DNA from: Microcystis elabens FACHB-917
GTDB lineage: Bacteria > Cyanobacteriota > Cyanobacteriia > PCC-6307 > Cyanobiaceae
Reading direction: 5' to 3'
Length of the DNA: 64,000 bases
Assembly (NCBI RefSeq): GCF_014698445.1
Contig: NZ_JACJSZ010000009.1
Span: forward strand, 50,914-114,913
Part shown: positions 1-8,832 of the stretch, piece by piece
Numbering within the stretch: the stretch's first letter is position 1
Layout of the letters: every line of letters begins with the position of its first letter
Notes under the pieces: generated by a model
Told to the model about the DNA's origin: nothing
Database searches by the model: none
The model's input: only the letters and a program-made list of their open reading frames with translations
Translations under genes and position numbers: made by a program

Positions 1-1398
1 GCCCTGCCCCGCACCCAGCAGGTGATGGAACAGGTGCGGGCGGTGGTGGACGAGGAGCCCCTGATGCGGTTCGCCAACTTCTACGCCGGTCGTTCCTTCG
101 GCGACAGCTCCCCCAACAAGGGCATCTTCTTCCTCAGGCTCCGGCCGATCGAGGAACGCCCCGGCGCCGACCAGAGCGCGGCCGCGGTGGCCGAACGGCT
201 CAACAAGCGCCTGCGTCAGACCATCACCGACGCCACCGTGATCGTGAGCGAATCCCCCACGGTGCGGGGCTTCAGCAGCGAAAGCGGGCTGGAGTTCGAC
301 CTGCTCGACACAAGCGGCGGCCGCCTCAGCCTCGGGGAGTTCCAGCAGGAGGCGGAGGCCTTCATCGCCGCCGCCCGCGACAGCGGCTCCTTCGACCAGG
401 TGGGCACCCGCTTCAGCGCCGACGCCCCGTTGCTGCGCCTCCTCCCCGACCGGCTGCGGATGGCCTCGCTGGGGGTCGATCTCGATGAGCTGGTGAGCGT
501 CCTGGGCGCCAGCTTCGGCAGTGACTACGTCAACGACAGCTTCGAAGGGGACCAGGTGCGACGGGTGATTGTGCAGCTCGAGGGAACCTCCCGCCGCAAT
601 GCCGCCGACGTGCTCGCCCTCCAGGTGCGCAGCCGTGGCGGCCAGCTGATCCCCCTGGCCCAGGTCGTGCGGGTGGAGGAGGGTACCGGCCCCACCACCA
701 TCAACCACACCCGCCTTGTGCGCTCCATCAGCATCCGGGCCAAGCCCGCCCGGGGGGTCAGCAGCGGCCAGGCCATCACCCTGCTGGAGCAGCTGCAGCG
801 GGACCGGAGCAACGACGCCACCGACCTGGAGTGGGCCGGCCTGGCGCGGGAGGAGGCCCGGGCGGGCGGCGGCAATCTGCAGGTCTTCGCCCTGGCGGTG
901 GTGGTGATGTTTCTGGTGCTGGCGGGTCTGTACGAGAACTTCGCCGACCCCTTCATCATCCTGGTCACGGTGCCGATGGGGGTGCTCGGGGGGATCCTGG
1001 GACTGGCGCTTCGCGGTCTGCCCCTCGATGTCTACGGCCAGATGGGCCTGCTGGTGCTCGTCAGCCTGGCAGCGAAGAACGCGATCCTGATCGTCGAATT
1101 CGCCAACCAGCGCCTCGCCGAAGGCATGCCGCTCGACCAGGCCATCCACGGTGCCGCCGTTGCCCGGCTGCGGCCCATCCTGCTCACCGCCTTCTCGTCC
1201 CTGGCCGGCTTTTTGCCCCTGCTGTTCGCCAGTGGGGCCGGCGCCGCCAGCCGCACCAGCATCGGCACGGTGGTGTTCTTCGGCCTGCTGGTGGCCACGG
1301 GGCTCACCCTGGTCCTGGTGCCCACCCTCTACCGGATCGTCAAGGGCTGGGAGCTGGGCCTGCGGCCCGGCGGCCTGGGCCAGCGCCAGCAGGCCTGA
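1..1398 (+). CDS. RND-family efflux permease, C-terminal part (5' end outside window)
   Basis: This is the last part of an inner-membrane AcrB/HAE1-type RND pump subunit, which exports drugs or lipophilic compounds by proton antiport within a tripartite envelope complex. The reading frame is already open at base 1, so the start lies outside the window. A periplasmic porter/docking segment comes first, ending near the acidic Glu/Arg-rich stretch around base 850. Then come the terminal membrane helices of an RND pump, including the VTVPMGVLGG-type and LVSLAAKNAILIVEFAN-type motifs that are diagnostic of HAE1 proteins, and a final helix before a short basic tail. No adaptor (MFP) or TolC-like gene follows, so these would have to lie upstream. 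The substrate cannot be read from this fragment. Confidence 0.93.
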   Translation, partial: ALPRTQQVMEQVRAVVDEEPLMRFANFYAGRSFGDSSPNKGIFFLRLRPIEERPGADQSAAAVAERLNKRLRQTITDATVIVSESPTVRGFSSESGLEFDLLDTSGGRLSLGEFQQEAEAFIAAARDSGSFDQVGTRFSADAPLLRLLPDRLRMASLGVDLDELVSVLGASFGSDYVNDSFEGDQVRRVIVQLEGTSRRNAADVLALQVRSRGGQLIPLAQVVRVEEGTGPTTINHTRLVRSISIRAKPARGVSSGQAITLLEQLQRDRSNDATDLEWAGLAREEARAGGGNLQVFALAVVVMFLVLAGLYENFADPFIILVTVPMGVLGGILGLALRGLPLDVYGQMGLLVLVSLAAKNAILIVEFANQRLAEGMPLDQAIHGAAVARLRPILLTAFSSLAGFLPLLFASGAGAASRTSIGTVVFFGLLVATGLTLVLVPTLYRIVKGWELGLRPGGLGQRQQA

Positions 1399-1438
1399 CG
1401 CCGCTGCAGGATGGGGGCAGCACCGCCCCGGATGGCAG

Positions 1439-2986
1439 ATGCCCCCGAAGCCTCCCCTCTGGCCCGACCGCTGGAGCGCCGGGTTGGCCCTGGCCGAGCG
1501 GCTGCTCGACCGGGAGGCGAAGGGATGCACCACATCCCTGGTGGCCCTCCCCCGGGGCGGGGTGCCGCTGGCGGCGGCCTTGGCCGAATCGCTGCACCTG
1601 CCGCTGGTCACCTGGGCCGTGCGCAAGATCGCCGAGCCCTGGGCGCCGGAGGTGGCCGTCGGCGCCATCGCCCGGGGGGTGGTGCTCTGGGCCGACGAGC
1701 CGCCCGGCGCCCGGCCACGGAGCCACACCGTCCTCCGCCGCGACCTGGAGAGGGAACAGCGCCTGGAGCTGGAGCGCCGGCGGGAACGCTTCGGCGATCC
1801 CCCGGACGCTGCGCTGGCGGGCCGCCACCTGATCGTGGTCGATGACGGCATCGCCACCGGCCTGACCGCCCGGGCCGCCCTGCAGTCCCTGCGCCTGATC
1901 GCTCCGGCCTCCCTGAACCTGGCGGTGCCGGTGGCCGACCGCCGCCTGTTGCCCGGCCTCGGCCGCCTGGTGGAACGGCTGGAGGTGCTCCATGCCGTGC
2001 CGGAGCTGCGCTCCGTCGGGGAGTGGTACGAGCGCTTCGAGCCGCTGGACGATGCCGAGGTGCTGCGCTTGCTGGCCCTGGTCCTTCGGCAGGGCGATCA
2101 GACCCTGTCCGCCCAGCAGGTCCAGCAGCCCCACCTCCACCAGGTTGTCGTCCTGGCGGCGCAGAAACCCGCGGTCGGGGGCCACCCAGGAGGCATTACG
2201 CCGGGCCAGCAGCCGCTGGAACAGATCGGGCCGCGTCGGTACTCGGCGAGCAGCAGTTCATCGAGGCGGGTGAGATCGACGGCGCGCCAGGCCTGCTTGA
2301 GGGTCTCGAGGTGCGGCCCCACCGCGTCGAGTTCCTGCAGGGTGAGTTGCAGCAGCTCCAGCTGGTCCCCCCGGCAGCCCGTCGAACAGCTCGAATTGCT
2401 GGGACGGTGTCTCCAGCCCTTCGATGGGCTTGTGATCAGCCGCCGCCCGGGACTGGAGCTGGGCCTCCTCACCGCTGGAGACGTCATGTCATTCCGTATT
2501 CAGCTCGGCGGAGGCCAGCTGGAGGGCCACAGCCCCGGGCTTGAAGCGGTCGATGACCTCGGCGGGCAACCCCAGACCGGCCATGCGGGGCTGCAGGGAC
2601 CGCCAGCTGCCGGCAGGGAGGTTGGAGCGCAGAGAACGGCCTTCGGGATCCATGGTCCTCTCCACCAGCTCCGCGGCCAGGGCCGCCGGGCTGATGGCGT
2701 CCATGTCGAGCTCCTGGGCCAGCTGCTCAGCATCTCCGCAGGACTGGCCCTAGGGCAGTGGTGGGGCATTCTGGTCGCGGCGAAGCTGATACAGGGAGCC
2801 GGTGATGAACACCGTGCCTGCCCCGCACCCGCCAGAGCGTGCCGATCCCGTTTCCCACCGCCGGGGCGGCCATGGACGCCGGGGAAGGAAGCTGTGCCAA
2901 TAACAGGGCTACCAGGGCAAGGCAGCGACGCAGCGCCGACGCCGGCACGGGGCGGCGGATGCGAAGAATCTCGGCACTGCCGTTAG
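1439..2986 (+). CDS. Phosphoribosyltransferase-fold protein with run-on C-terminus
   Basis: The first ~220 residues form a type I phosphoribosyltransferase domain (COG1926-like). They include an early LPRGGVPLA strand-loop and the PRPP-binding signature VVDDGIATGLTARAAL at about residue 140. Family members transfer or bind 5-phosphoribosyl groups; the substrate is unknown here. I chose the ATG that puts the family's N-terminus (PxLWxDR) at the start. The recognisable domain ends near base 2105, but the frame stays open to 2986. That added ~290-residue tail is antisense to a dead TraB/GumN gene, so it is probably not real protein. A small deletion between two convergent genes may have removed the native stop. 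The domain is confident; the true 3' end is not. Confidence 0.72.
   Translation: MPPKPPLWPDRWSAGLALAERLLDREAKGCTTSLVALPRGGVPLAAALAESLHLPLVTWAVRKIAEPWAPEVAVGAIARGVVLWADEPPGARPRSHTVLRRDLEREQRLELERRRERFGDPPDAALAGRHLIVVDDGIATGLTARAALQSLRLIAPASLNLAVPVADRRLLPGLGRLVERLEVLHAVPELRSVGEWYERFEPLDDAEVLRLLALVLRQGDQTLSAQQVQQPHLHQVVVLAAQKPAVGGHPGGITPGQQPLEQIGPRRYSASSSSSRRVRSTARQACLRVSRCGPTASSSCRVSCSSSSWSPRQPVEQLELLGRCLQPFDGLVISRRPGLELGLLTAGDVMSFRIQLGGGQLEGHSPGLEAVDDLGGQPQTGHAGLQGPPAAGREVGAQRTAFGIHGPLHQLRGQGRRADGVHVELLGQLLSISAGLALGQWWGILVAAKLIQGAGDEHRACPAPARACRSRFPPPGRPWTPGKEAVPITGLPGQGSDAAPTPARGGGCEESRHCR
2105..2975 (-). pseudogene. Decayed TraB/GumN-family protein gene
   Basis: Read on the minus strand in three frames, this region reconstructs a TraB/GumN (PF01963) protein. 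It has a signal peptide with LALVALLLAQL, then GTLWRVRG, then VFITGSLYQLR, then DMDAISPAALAAELVERT, a RLQP/AGLGLPAEVIDRFKP segment, QLELLQLTLQEL followed by LLLAEYRR, and the C-terminal FLRRQDDNLVEVGLLDLLGG. The parts are separated by a frameshift near 2810, an amber codon near 2750, and further shifts near 2490 and 2185. Known GumN-like proteins are periplasmic or membrane-linked and may be peptidases. The fragment order is collinear with the family, which makes decay of one gene the best explanation. The ends are approximate. Confidence 0.7.
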
Positions 2987-3046
2987 CGACGGTCCCGGAG
3001 AGCGTTTCCTCACGGCCATGCTGATCAGGGCTTTCGCTGTCGAACG

Positions 3047-5935
3047 GTGCTGCTCGCCGCCTCCCAGCCGATCTGGTCCCTGCCGCTGGAGAGGGTCTAC
3101 CCCGCCCTGCAGGCCTCACCCGAGGGCCTCAGCAGCGAGGAGGCGACAAGGCGAATGGTGCGCTATGGGCCCAACCGGCTGCCTCCCCTGAAGCGGCGAC
3201 CGCTCGCCCTGCGCTTCGTGGATCAGATGGTTCACTTCATGGCCCTGCTGCTGTGGGTGGCGGGCGGGCTCGCCTTCGCCGCCCGCACCCCCCAGCTGGG
3301 CTGGGCGATCTGGGCGGTGGTGCTGATCAACGGCCTCTTCTCCTTCTGGCAGGAATTCCACGCGGAGCGCACCCTGGCGGCCCTCACCAGGGCCCTGCCC
3401 AGACAGGTGCAGGTGTGGCGGGACGGCGCGCTCTGCTTCCTGCCGCTGGAGGACCTGGTGGCCGGGGACCGGCTGCTGATCGAGGAAGGCGACAAGGTAC
3501 CGGCAGATGCCCGGGTGAGCCGGGCCGTCGGGCTCTACGTCGATCTCTCGGTGCTCACCGGCGAGTCCCTGCCCGTGGCCCGCGACAGCGCCCCCCTGCC
3601 GGAGAACCGTTCCAGGGCACCGGTGGCCACCAGCGAACGCTCCAATCTGCTGCTGGCCGGCACCACGGTCACCTCGGGGCGTGGGGAGGCGATCGTCTAT
3701 GCCACCGGCGCCGAGACCGAATTCGGCCAGGTGGCCCGGCTGGCGGCCGCCACCCAGCGCAGCGCCAGCACCCTGGAGGCGCAGGTGGGTCGCATCGTGC
3801 GCACCATCACCAGCATCGCCCTGGCGACCGGGGCGGTCGTGTTCACTCTCGATCTGCTGTTCGTCGGCATGCCCCCCCTCGAAAGCCTGGTGTTTGCGAT
3901 AGGGATCATCGTGGCCTTCGTACCCGAGGGCCTCCTGCCCCAGGTCACCCTCACCCTGGCGCTCAACGTCAAGCGGATGGCGAAACGCCACGCCCTGGTC
4001 CGGCGTCTCTCGGCGGTGGAGACCCTCGGCTCGGTCAGCGTGATCTGCAGCGACAAGACCGGCACCCTCACCGGCAACCGCATGGCGGTGGAGGACACCT
4101 GGCTGGCCGAGGCCGCAGAGCCGCTGCGGCGGCTGCTCCTGCGCGGAGCCGCCCTCTGCTCCAATGCCCGCCTGGAGCGATCCGTCCCGAACGCCGGCGC
4201 GCCCCCGGAACCATGGCGGGCCGTGGGGGATCCCACCGAAACCGCGCTTCTGCTGGCGGCTGCCGCCGCCGGGCTGACACCCGAGGAACAGCAGAGGCGC
4301 CATCCCCGCCGCCGGGAGATCCCCTTCGATTCCCACCGCCGGCGCATGACCGTGGTGGTGGACTGGAACCCCGAAGCCGACGACCTTCCCCCGTTGGCCC
4401 CCACCCCCCCGGCTGCGGCCACACAGGCCCTGGTGATCACCAAAGGGGCCCCCCTGGAGGTCCTCGAACACTGCAGAGGCTGGATTACCGCGGGAGGGTA
4501 CGAAGCTTTTGACGCCGCCCGGCGCGGGCAGGTGATGGCGGCCAACGACGCCCTGGCGGCCCGGGGCTTCCGGGTGCTGGCCCTCTCCCTGCGGCCGGGC
4601 GATGCCTCTCTCGACGACTCCCCCGCTGAGGAGCTGGAGGCGGAGCAGCTCTTCCTGGGCCTTATCGGTCTCTACGACCCGCCGCGGCCGGAGGTGCCCG
4701 AGGCGATCCGGCGGTGCCAGGAGGCCGGCATCCGGGTCACCATGGTGACGGGCGACTACGGCCTGACGGCCCAGGCGATCGCCCAGCAGATCGGTCTGCT
4801 CGATGCCCCCGCCTCTGCTCAGGAGCATGGAGCCGTCCACCCTGGCAGCAGCCACCACCGGGCCGGTGCCGATCCGGTCCGGGTGATCGAGGGGGCCACC
4901 CTGAGCCGGGTCAGTGACGTGCAGCTGCGGCAGCTGATCAAGTACCGCCAGCGCCTGGTGTTCGCCCGCATGGCCCCGGAACAGAAACTGCGGCTCGTGC
5001 AGGCCTACCGCGCCCTGGGGGAGGTGGTGGCCGTCACCGGCGACGGGGTCAACGACGCCCCTGCCCTGCGGGCGGCCGATGTGGGCGTGGCCATGGGCTG
5101 CAGCGGCACCGACGTGGCCCGGGAAGCGGCCGACGTGGTGCTGCTGGACGACAACTTCGCCACCATCGTGGAGGCCGTGCGCTATGGCCGCTCGGTGGTG
5201 GCCAACATCGGCAAGTTCATCACATACATCCTGGTGGCAAACGTGTCGGAGGCAGTGCCCTTCCTGGCGATGGTGGTGCTGCGGATCCCTGCCGCGCTCA
5301 CCGTGCTGCAGATCCTGGCTGTGGATCTGGGCACCGACATCCTGCCGGCCCTGGGCCTCGGGGCCGAACTGCCCGAAGCGGGTCTGATGCGGCGCCCCCC
5401 CCGTCCCCACGATCGGCCGCTGCTCAACCGGGCCGTGATGGTGCGCGGCTATCTGGTGCTGGGCATGGCGGAGGCCCTGACGGCCCTGGCCGGCTACCTG
5501 CTGGTGTGGCAACAGGCAGGCGTCGACTGGAGCACGCTCCGGACCCTGGCCCCCCAGCTGCTGCACGGCACGGCCCCGGCGGCCACCCTGGCGATCCAGG
5601 ACAGGGCCGGCACTGTGGCCTTCTGCCTGATCGTGGCCGGTCAGATGGGGGCACTGCTCTCCTGCCGCAGCGACACCCGCCCCGCCTGGGAGATGCTGGA
5701 GTTTCCCAACCGACTGCTCGTCCTGGGTCTGCTCAGCGAGCCCGTCGTGGCGGGGACCCTGGTGCTGGGGCCTCCCCTGGCCGCGATGTTCGGCATGGTG
5801 CCGTTCCCCCCGGGCTGGCTAGCTCTGATGGCGCTCGCGCCCCTGCTGGTGATCGCTGCCGACGCCCTCCACAAGCGCTGGCAGCGTCCATCGGGTGCCC
5901 CGCGGGCTGAAGGGGGACGTTCAGCGGTGTCCTGA
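3047..5935 (+). CDS. P2-type cation-transporting P-type ATPase
   Basis: A 962-residue inner-membrane ATP-driven cation pump. In order it shows an N-terminal cation-ATPase domain, the actuator TGES motif at 171-174, the M4 ion-site motif PEGLLP at ~293, the phosphorylated aspartate in DKTGTLT at 336, a nucleotide-binding domain with KGAPLEVLE, the hinge GDGVNDAP at ~665, and four C-terminal membrane helices. PEGL in M4 places it with P2-type pumps (Ca/Mn or Na/K/H-like, as in CtpF) rather than heavy-metal CPx pumps; the exact ion is undetermined. The start is a GTG giving the normal N-terminus. It sits beside an Hsp20 gene and a phosphoribosyltransferase, a grouping seen in hypoxia-stress regulons elsewhere. 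Confidence 0.93.
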   Translation: MLLAASQPIWSLPLERVYPALQASPEGLSSEEATRRMVRYGPNRLPPLKRRPLALRFVDQMVHFMALLLWVAGGLAFAARTPQLGWAIWAVVLINGLFSFWQEFHAERTLAALTRALPRQVQVWRDGALCFLPLEDLVAGDRLLIEEGDKVPADARVSRAVGLYVDLSVLTGESLPVARDSAPLPENRSRAPVATSERSNLLLAGTTVTSGRGEAIVYATGAETEFGQVARLAAATQRSASTLEAQVGRIVRTITSIALATGAVVFTLDLLFVGMPPLESLVFAIGIIVAFVPEGLLPQVTLTLALNVKRMAKRHALVRRLSAVETLGSVSVICSDKTGTLTGNRMAVEDTWLAEAAEPLRRLLLRGAALCSNARLERSVPNAGAPPEPWRAVGDPTETALLLAAAAAGLTPEEQQRRHPRRREIPFDSHRRRMTVVVDWNPEADDLPPLAPTPPAAATQALVITKGAPLEVLEHCRGWITAGGYEAFDAARRGQVMAANDALAARGFRVLALSLRPGDASLDDSPAEELEAEQLFLGLIGLYDPPRPEVPEAIRRCQEAGIRVTMVTGDYGLTAQAIAQQIGLLDAPASAQEHGAVHPGSSHHRAGADPVRVIEGATLSRVSDVQLRQLIKYRQRLVFARMAPEQKLRLVQAYRALGEVVAVTGDGVNDAPALRAADVGVAMGCSGTDVAREAADVVLLDDNFATIVEAVRYGRSVVANIGKFITYILVANVSEAVPFLAMVVLRIPAALTVLQILAVDLGTDILPALGLGAELPEAGLMRRPPRPHDRPLLNRAVMVRGYLVLGMAEALTALAGYLLVWQQAGVDWSTLRTLAPQLLHGTAPAATLAIQDRAGTVAFCLIVAGQMGALLSCRSDTRPAWEMLEFPNRLLVLGLLSEPVVAGTLVLGPPLAAMFGMVPFPPGWLALMALAPLLVIAADALHKRWQRPSGAPRAEGGRSAVS

Positions 5936-6182
5936 CCCTGGGCAGGTCCTGCGGCCGGCAAGAGAAAGCAAGGGCCTGTGGGTTTGAAGGAATGTGAGCG
6001 GCCTGGCCCGTCAACCGGCCCCGACGCAGCTCGGAATAAAATGAGATCAGAGAGGGGCCGTCCTCACGGGCCCCTGCCTTCCGACCCAGCACCGGCCCGA
6101 GTCCCCCGCGGCCCGAGCCACCCGTCGATCCCAGGCAGCCCGGACATGTCCCTCTGATCGTTCCGACAGAGGAGTCAGCACC

Positions 6183-6632
6183 ATGGCCATCATTCCCACC
6201 GAAACCCTCAGGGACGTCGAAGAACTCTTCGACCGCTACACCCGCTCCCTGCCCTGGCCCTGGCCCGGAAGTCGTGCCGGTGCCGGCGGCCTCCTGGCCG
6301 ACTGGCATCCCCGGGTCGACATCGTCGAAACCGAAGGCGGCTACGAGATCCAGGCCGACATCCCCGGGGTCCGCAAGCAGGACCTGAAGGTGACCGTCGA
6401 CGACGGCGTGCTCACCGTGGAGGGGGAACGGCAACAGGAGAAGAAGGAAGAGAACGCCCGCATGCACCGTGTCGAGCGCTCCTACGGCCACTTCTCCCGC
6501 AGCTTCACCCTGCCGCAGGACGCCGACAGCTCCGGCCTGCAGGCCACGGCCCGCGAAGGGCAGCTGACGGTGACGGTGCCGCGCCGGGGGCCCGCCCCGG
6601 GCGCTGAGCCGACCCAGGTTCCGGTGCAGTAA
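6183..6632 (+). CDS. Hsp20/alpha-crystallin small heat-shock protein
   Basis: A 149-residue small heat-shock protein, an ATP-independent holdase that keeps denatured proteins soluble. The alpha-crystallin domain covers roughly residues 40-140. It contains WHPRVDIVETEGGYEI, the DIPGVRKQDLKV strand and the terminal GQLTVTVPR segment just before a short tail that lacks a clear IxI motif. A GAGG-type ribosome-binding sequence precedes the ATG. The ~250-bp upstream gap after the ATPase shows no CIRCE inverted repeat that I could see. The gene is oriented toward, and ends 30 bp from, the converging hypE. Confidence 0.93.
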   Translation: MAIIPTETLRDVEELFDRYTRSLPWPWPGSRAGAGGLLADWHPRVDIVETEGGYEIQADIPGVRKQDLKVTVDDGVLTVEGERQQEKKEENARMHRVERSYGHFSRSFTLPQDADSSGLQATAREGQLTVTVPRRGPAPGAEPTQVPVQ

Positions 6633-6662
6633 GCATCGGGGCCGGAAGCAACGGGGCCGGAA

Positions 6663-7703
6663 TCAGCAGATCCTGGGGAGCAGTTCCCCGCTCAGCGGCA
6701 CCAGCACCCGTTCGCTACCGAAGGGGGTGCGCAGCAGCACACGGCCCCGGGGCATACCCCCGGGGCCTTTGCCGTTTGAGCCCCCGCTCACCGCTCCGAT
6801 CCAGGCACCGCCACCCGGCGCCAGTACCGCCAGGGCCCGCTCCCGTTCGGCTTCGGGAACCACCGCCACGAACCGGCCCTCGTTGGCCATTTGGAGCGGA
6901 TCGAAACCGAGCAGCTCACAGGTACGGCGCACCGGCTCGGCCACCGGGATGCGCTCCTCCTCGACCAGCAGCTCCAGCCCTCCGGGGGCCGCCAGTTCCT
7001 GCAGGGCGCTGGCCAGCCCCCCCCGGGTGAGATCCCGCAGGCAGTGGAGCCGCACCCCCGCGGCCAGCAGGGCCTCCACCGCCGGCCACAGGGGCATGCA
7101 ATCGGTCGCCAGGGGGGGCTGCAGGTCGAGGCCATGGCGGGCGGCCAGGATCGCTACTCCGTGGCGGCCCAGATCACCGCTCACCAGCAGCTGGTCGCCG
7201 GGAGCGATGGCCAGCGGATCGATCGGATCGGCCACCTCCAGCACGCCGATGCCGCTGGTGTTGAGGAAGGCCCCGTCGCCCTTGCCCCGCTCCACCACCT
7301 TGGTATCGCCCGTGACGATGCTCATCCCGCAGCGCCGGGCGGCCTCCCCCAGGGACGCCACGATGCGGCGCAGCACGGCCAGCTCCAGCCCCTCCTCCAG
7401 GATCAGGCCCAGGCTCAGCACCAGGGGCCGGGCGCCGGCCATGGCCAGGTCGTTGGCGGTGCCCGTCACCGCCAGGGTGCCGATGTCGCCCCCCTTGAAC
7501 TCCAGCGGCTGCACCACGTAGCTGTCGGTGGTGAAGGCCAGGCGGCCGTGGGGCAGGGCCAGGCGGGCGGCATCGTGCAGCACCTGGTCGGGGTCGGCGT
7601 AGAGGCAGCGCAGTTCGGCGTCGATCAGCTGCTGCATCAGGGTGCCTCCGCCGCCGTGGGCCAGCTGGATGCGCGGCGTGGCGGGCAGTCCCGGCTCAGC
7701 CAC
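6663..7703 (-). CDS. hypE: Hydrogenase maturation protein HypE
   Basis: HypE dehydrates the carbamoyl group received from HypF into a thiocyanate on its C-terminal cysteine. That supplies the CN ligands of the [NiFe] active-site iron. The 346-residue product begins with the family hallmark LAHGGGGTLMQQL, has the AIR-synthase-like ATP-binding region (AVTGTANDLAMAGARP, VTGDTKVVERGKGDG), and ends in PRIC, the obligatory C-terminal cysteine. The start is a GTG overlapping the hypD stop by 8 bases; the longer open frame upstream is antisense to other genes and lacks homology. It is the last gene of the hypB-F-C-nifJ-DHOD-hypD-hypE run. Confidence 0.95.
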   Translation of the reverse strand: MAEPGLPATPRIQLAHGGGGTLMQQLIDAELRCLYADPDQVLHDAARLALPHGRLAFTTDSYVVQPLEFKGGDIGTLAVTGTANDLAMAGARPLVLSLGLILEEGLELAVLRRIVASLGEAARRCGMSIVTGDTKVVERGKGDGAFLNTSGIGVLEVADPIDPLAIAPGDQLLVSGDLGRHGVAILAARHGLDLQPPLATDCMPLWPAVEALLAAGVRLHCLRDLTRGGLASALQELAAPGGLELLVEEERIPVAEPVRRTCELLGFDPLQMANEGRFVAVVPEAERERALAVLAPGGGAWIGAVSGGSNGKGPGGMPRGRVLLRTPFGSERVLVPLSGELLPRIC

Positions 7704-8832
7704 GGCGGCCGTAGCGGTGGTAGGCCGCACAGGCCCCCTCCGAGGACACCATCGGTGCCCCCAGGGGATGCTCCGGCGTGCAGGCGCCCCCGAAGGCCGG
7801 GCAGTCCATGGGCCGGGCGCGGCCCTGCAGGATGCGGCCACTGATGCAGACCCCCTCAGCCCCAACCGCGGCCCCCGGCTCCACGCCGGCCTCGGGCCCA
7901 CCGGGCAGGTGGGCGAAGCGGGCCCCGGCCTCCAGGTGGCCAAAGGGCGCCCGCAGCCCCAGTCCACCCTCCGGGATAAGGCCGAAGCCCCGCCAGGGCC
8001 GGTCGACGGGCTCGAACACCGACGTCAGCAGGGCCCGGGCCGCCGGATTGCCCTGCGGCCGCACCACCCGGCCGTAGGCATTGGCCACCCGGGCCTCGCC
8101 CCGCTCCAGCTGGCACACGCAGGCCACCAGTCCCCGCATCAGGTCCAGGGGCTCGAAACCGCTCACCACCACCGGCACCCGGTGCCGATCCGCCAGGGCC
8201 TCCAGCTCAGCGGTGCCCATCACGGCGCAGACATGCCCCGCCGCCAGGAACCCCTGCACCTGGTTGCCCTCGGACGTGAGAATCGACGCCATGGCGGGGG
8301 GCACCCGCACATGGGCCGCCAGCAGGGAGAGGTTGGCCACTCCCGCCCCCACCGCCTGGCGCACCAGCAGGGCCGTGGCCGGGGCCGTGGTCTCGAAGCC
8401 CACCGCCAGGAACACCACATGACGTTCGGGATGGCGCCGGGCGAGGACCAGGGCCTCCAGGGGGGAGGTGAGCAGGCGCACGTCGCCCCCCTCGGCCCGC
8501 ACCCCCAGCAGATCCCCCGGCCCTCCGTCGGCGCCATCGCCCGGCACCCGCAGCATGTCGCCATAGGAGCAGACAATCACCTCGGGCCGCCGGGCCAGGG
8601 CCCGGGCGGCATCGATCGTGGCGCCGGGCGTGACGCACACCGGGCAGCCGGGCCCGTGGATCAGCCGCAGCCCGGGGGGCAGCAGCTGGTGAAGGCCCCA
8701 GCGCACGATGGCGTGGGTCTGGCCGCCGCACACCTCCATCAGTGTCCAGGGACGGGTGGTGATCGCCGCCAGCTCGGCCGCCAGCTCCCGCACGGCGGCC
8801 ACCTCCGCCGTCGCCGCCAGCGGAGCGCTCAC
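7696..8832 (-). CDS. hypD: Hydrogenase maturation protein HypD
   Basis: HypD is the 4Fe-4S scaffold on which, together with HypC, the Fe(CN)2CO unit is built. The 378-residue product has the conserved motifs CGGQTHAI, GPGCPVCVTP, a GFETTAP segment and EGNQVQGFLAAGH. A C-terminal cysteine array (CISGRIL, DCPAFGGACTPEHPLGAPMVSSEGAC) binds the cluster. The start is GTG in the GTGA overlap with the upstream DHOD-like gene, which implies translational coupling. The product is of normal family length and no lesions are visible. Confidence 0.96.
   Translation of the reverse strand: MSAPLAATAEVAAVRELAAELAAITTRPWTLMEVCGGQTHAIVRWGLHQLLPPGLRLIHGPGCPVCVTPGATIDAARALARRPEVIVCSYGDMLRVPGDGADGGPGDLLGVRAEGGDVRLLTSPLEALVLARRHPERHVVFLAVGFETTAPATALLVRQAVGAGVANLSLLAAHVRVPPAMASILTSEGNQVQGFLAAGHVCAVMGTAELEALADRHRVPVVVSGFEPLDLMRGLVACVCQLERGEARVANAYGRVVRPQGNPAARALLTSVFEPVDRPWRGFGLIPEGGLGLRAPFGHLEAGARFAHLPGGPEAGVEPGAAVGAEGVCISGRILQGRARPMDCPAFGGACTPEHPLGAPMVSSEGACAAYHRYGRRG

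Noticed and set aside
3116..5566. 816-codon open frame opposite the P-type ATPase
   Set aside because: Antisense of a confidently identified gene; composition is His/Gly/Arg-rich without domains.
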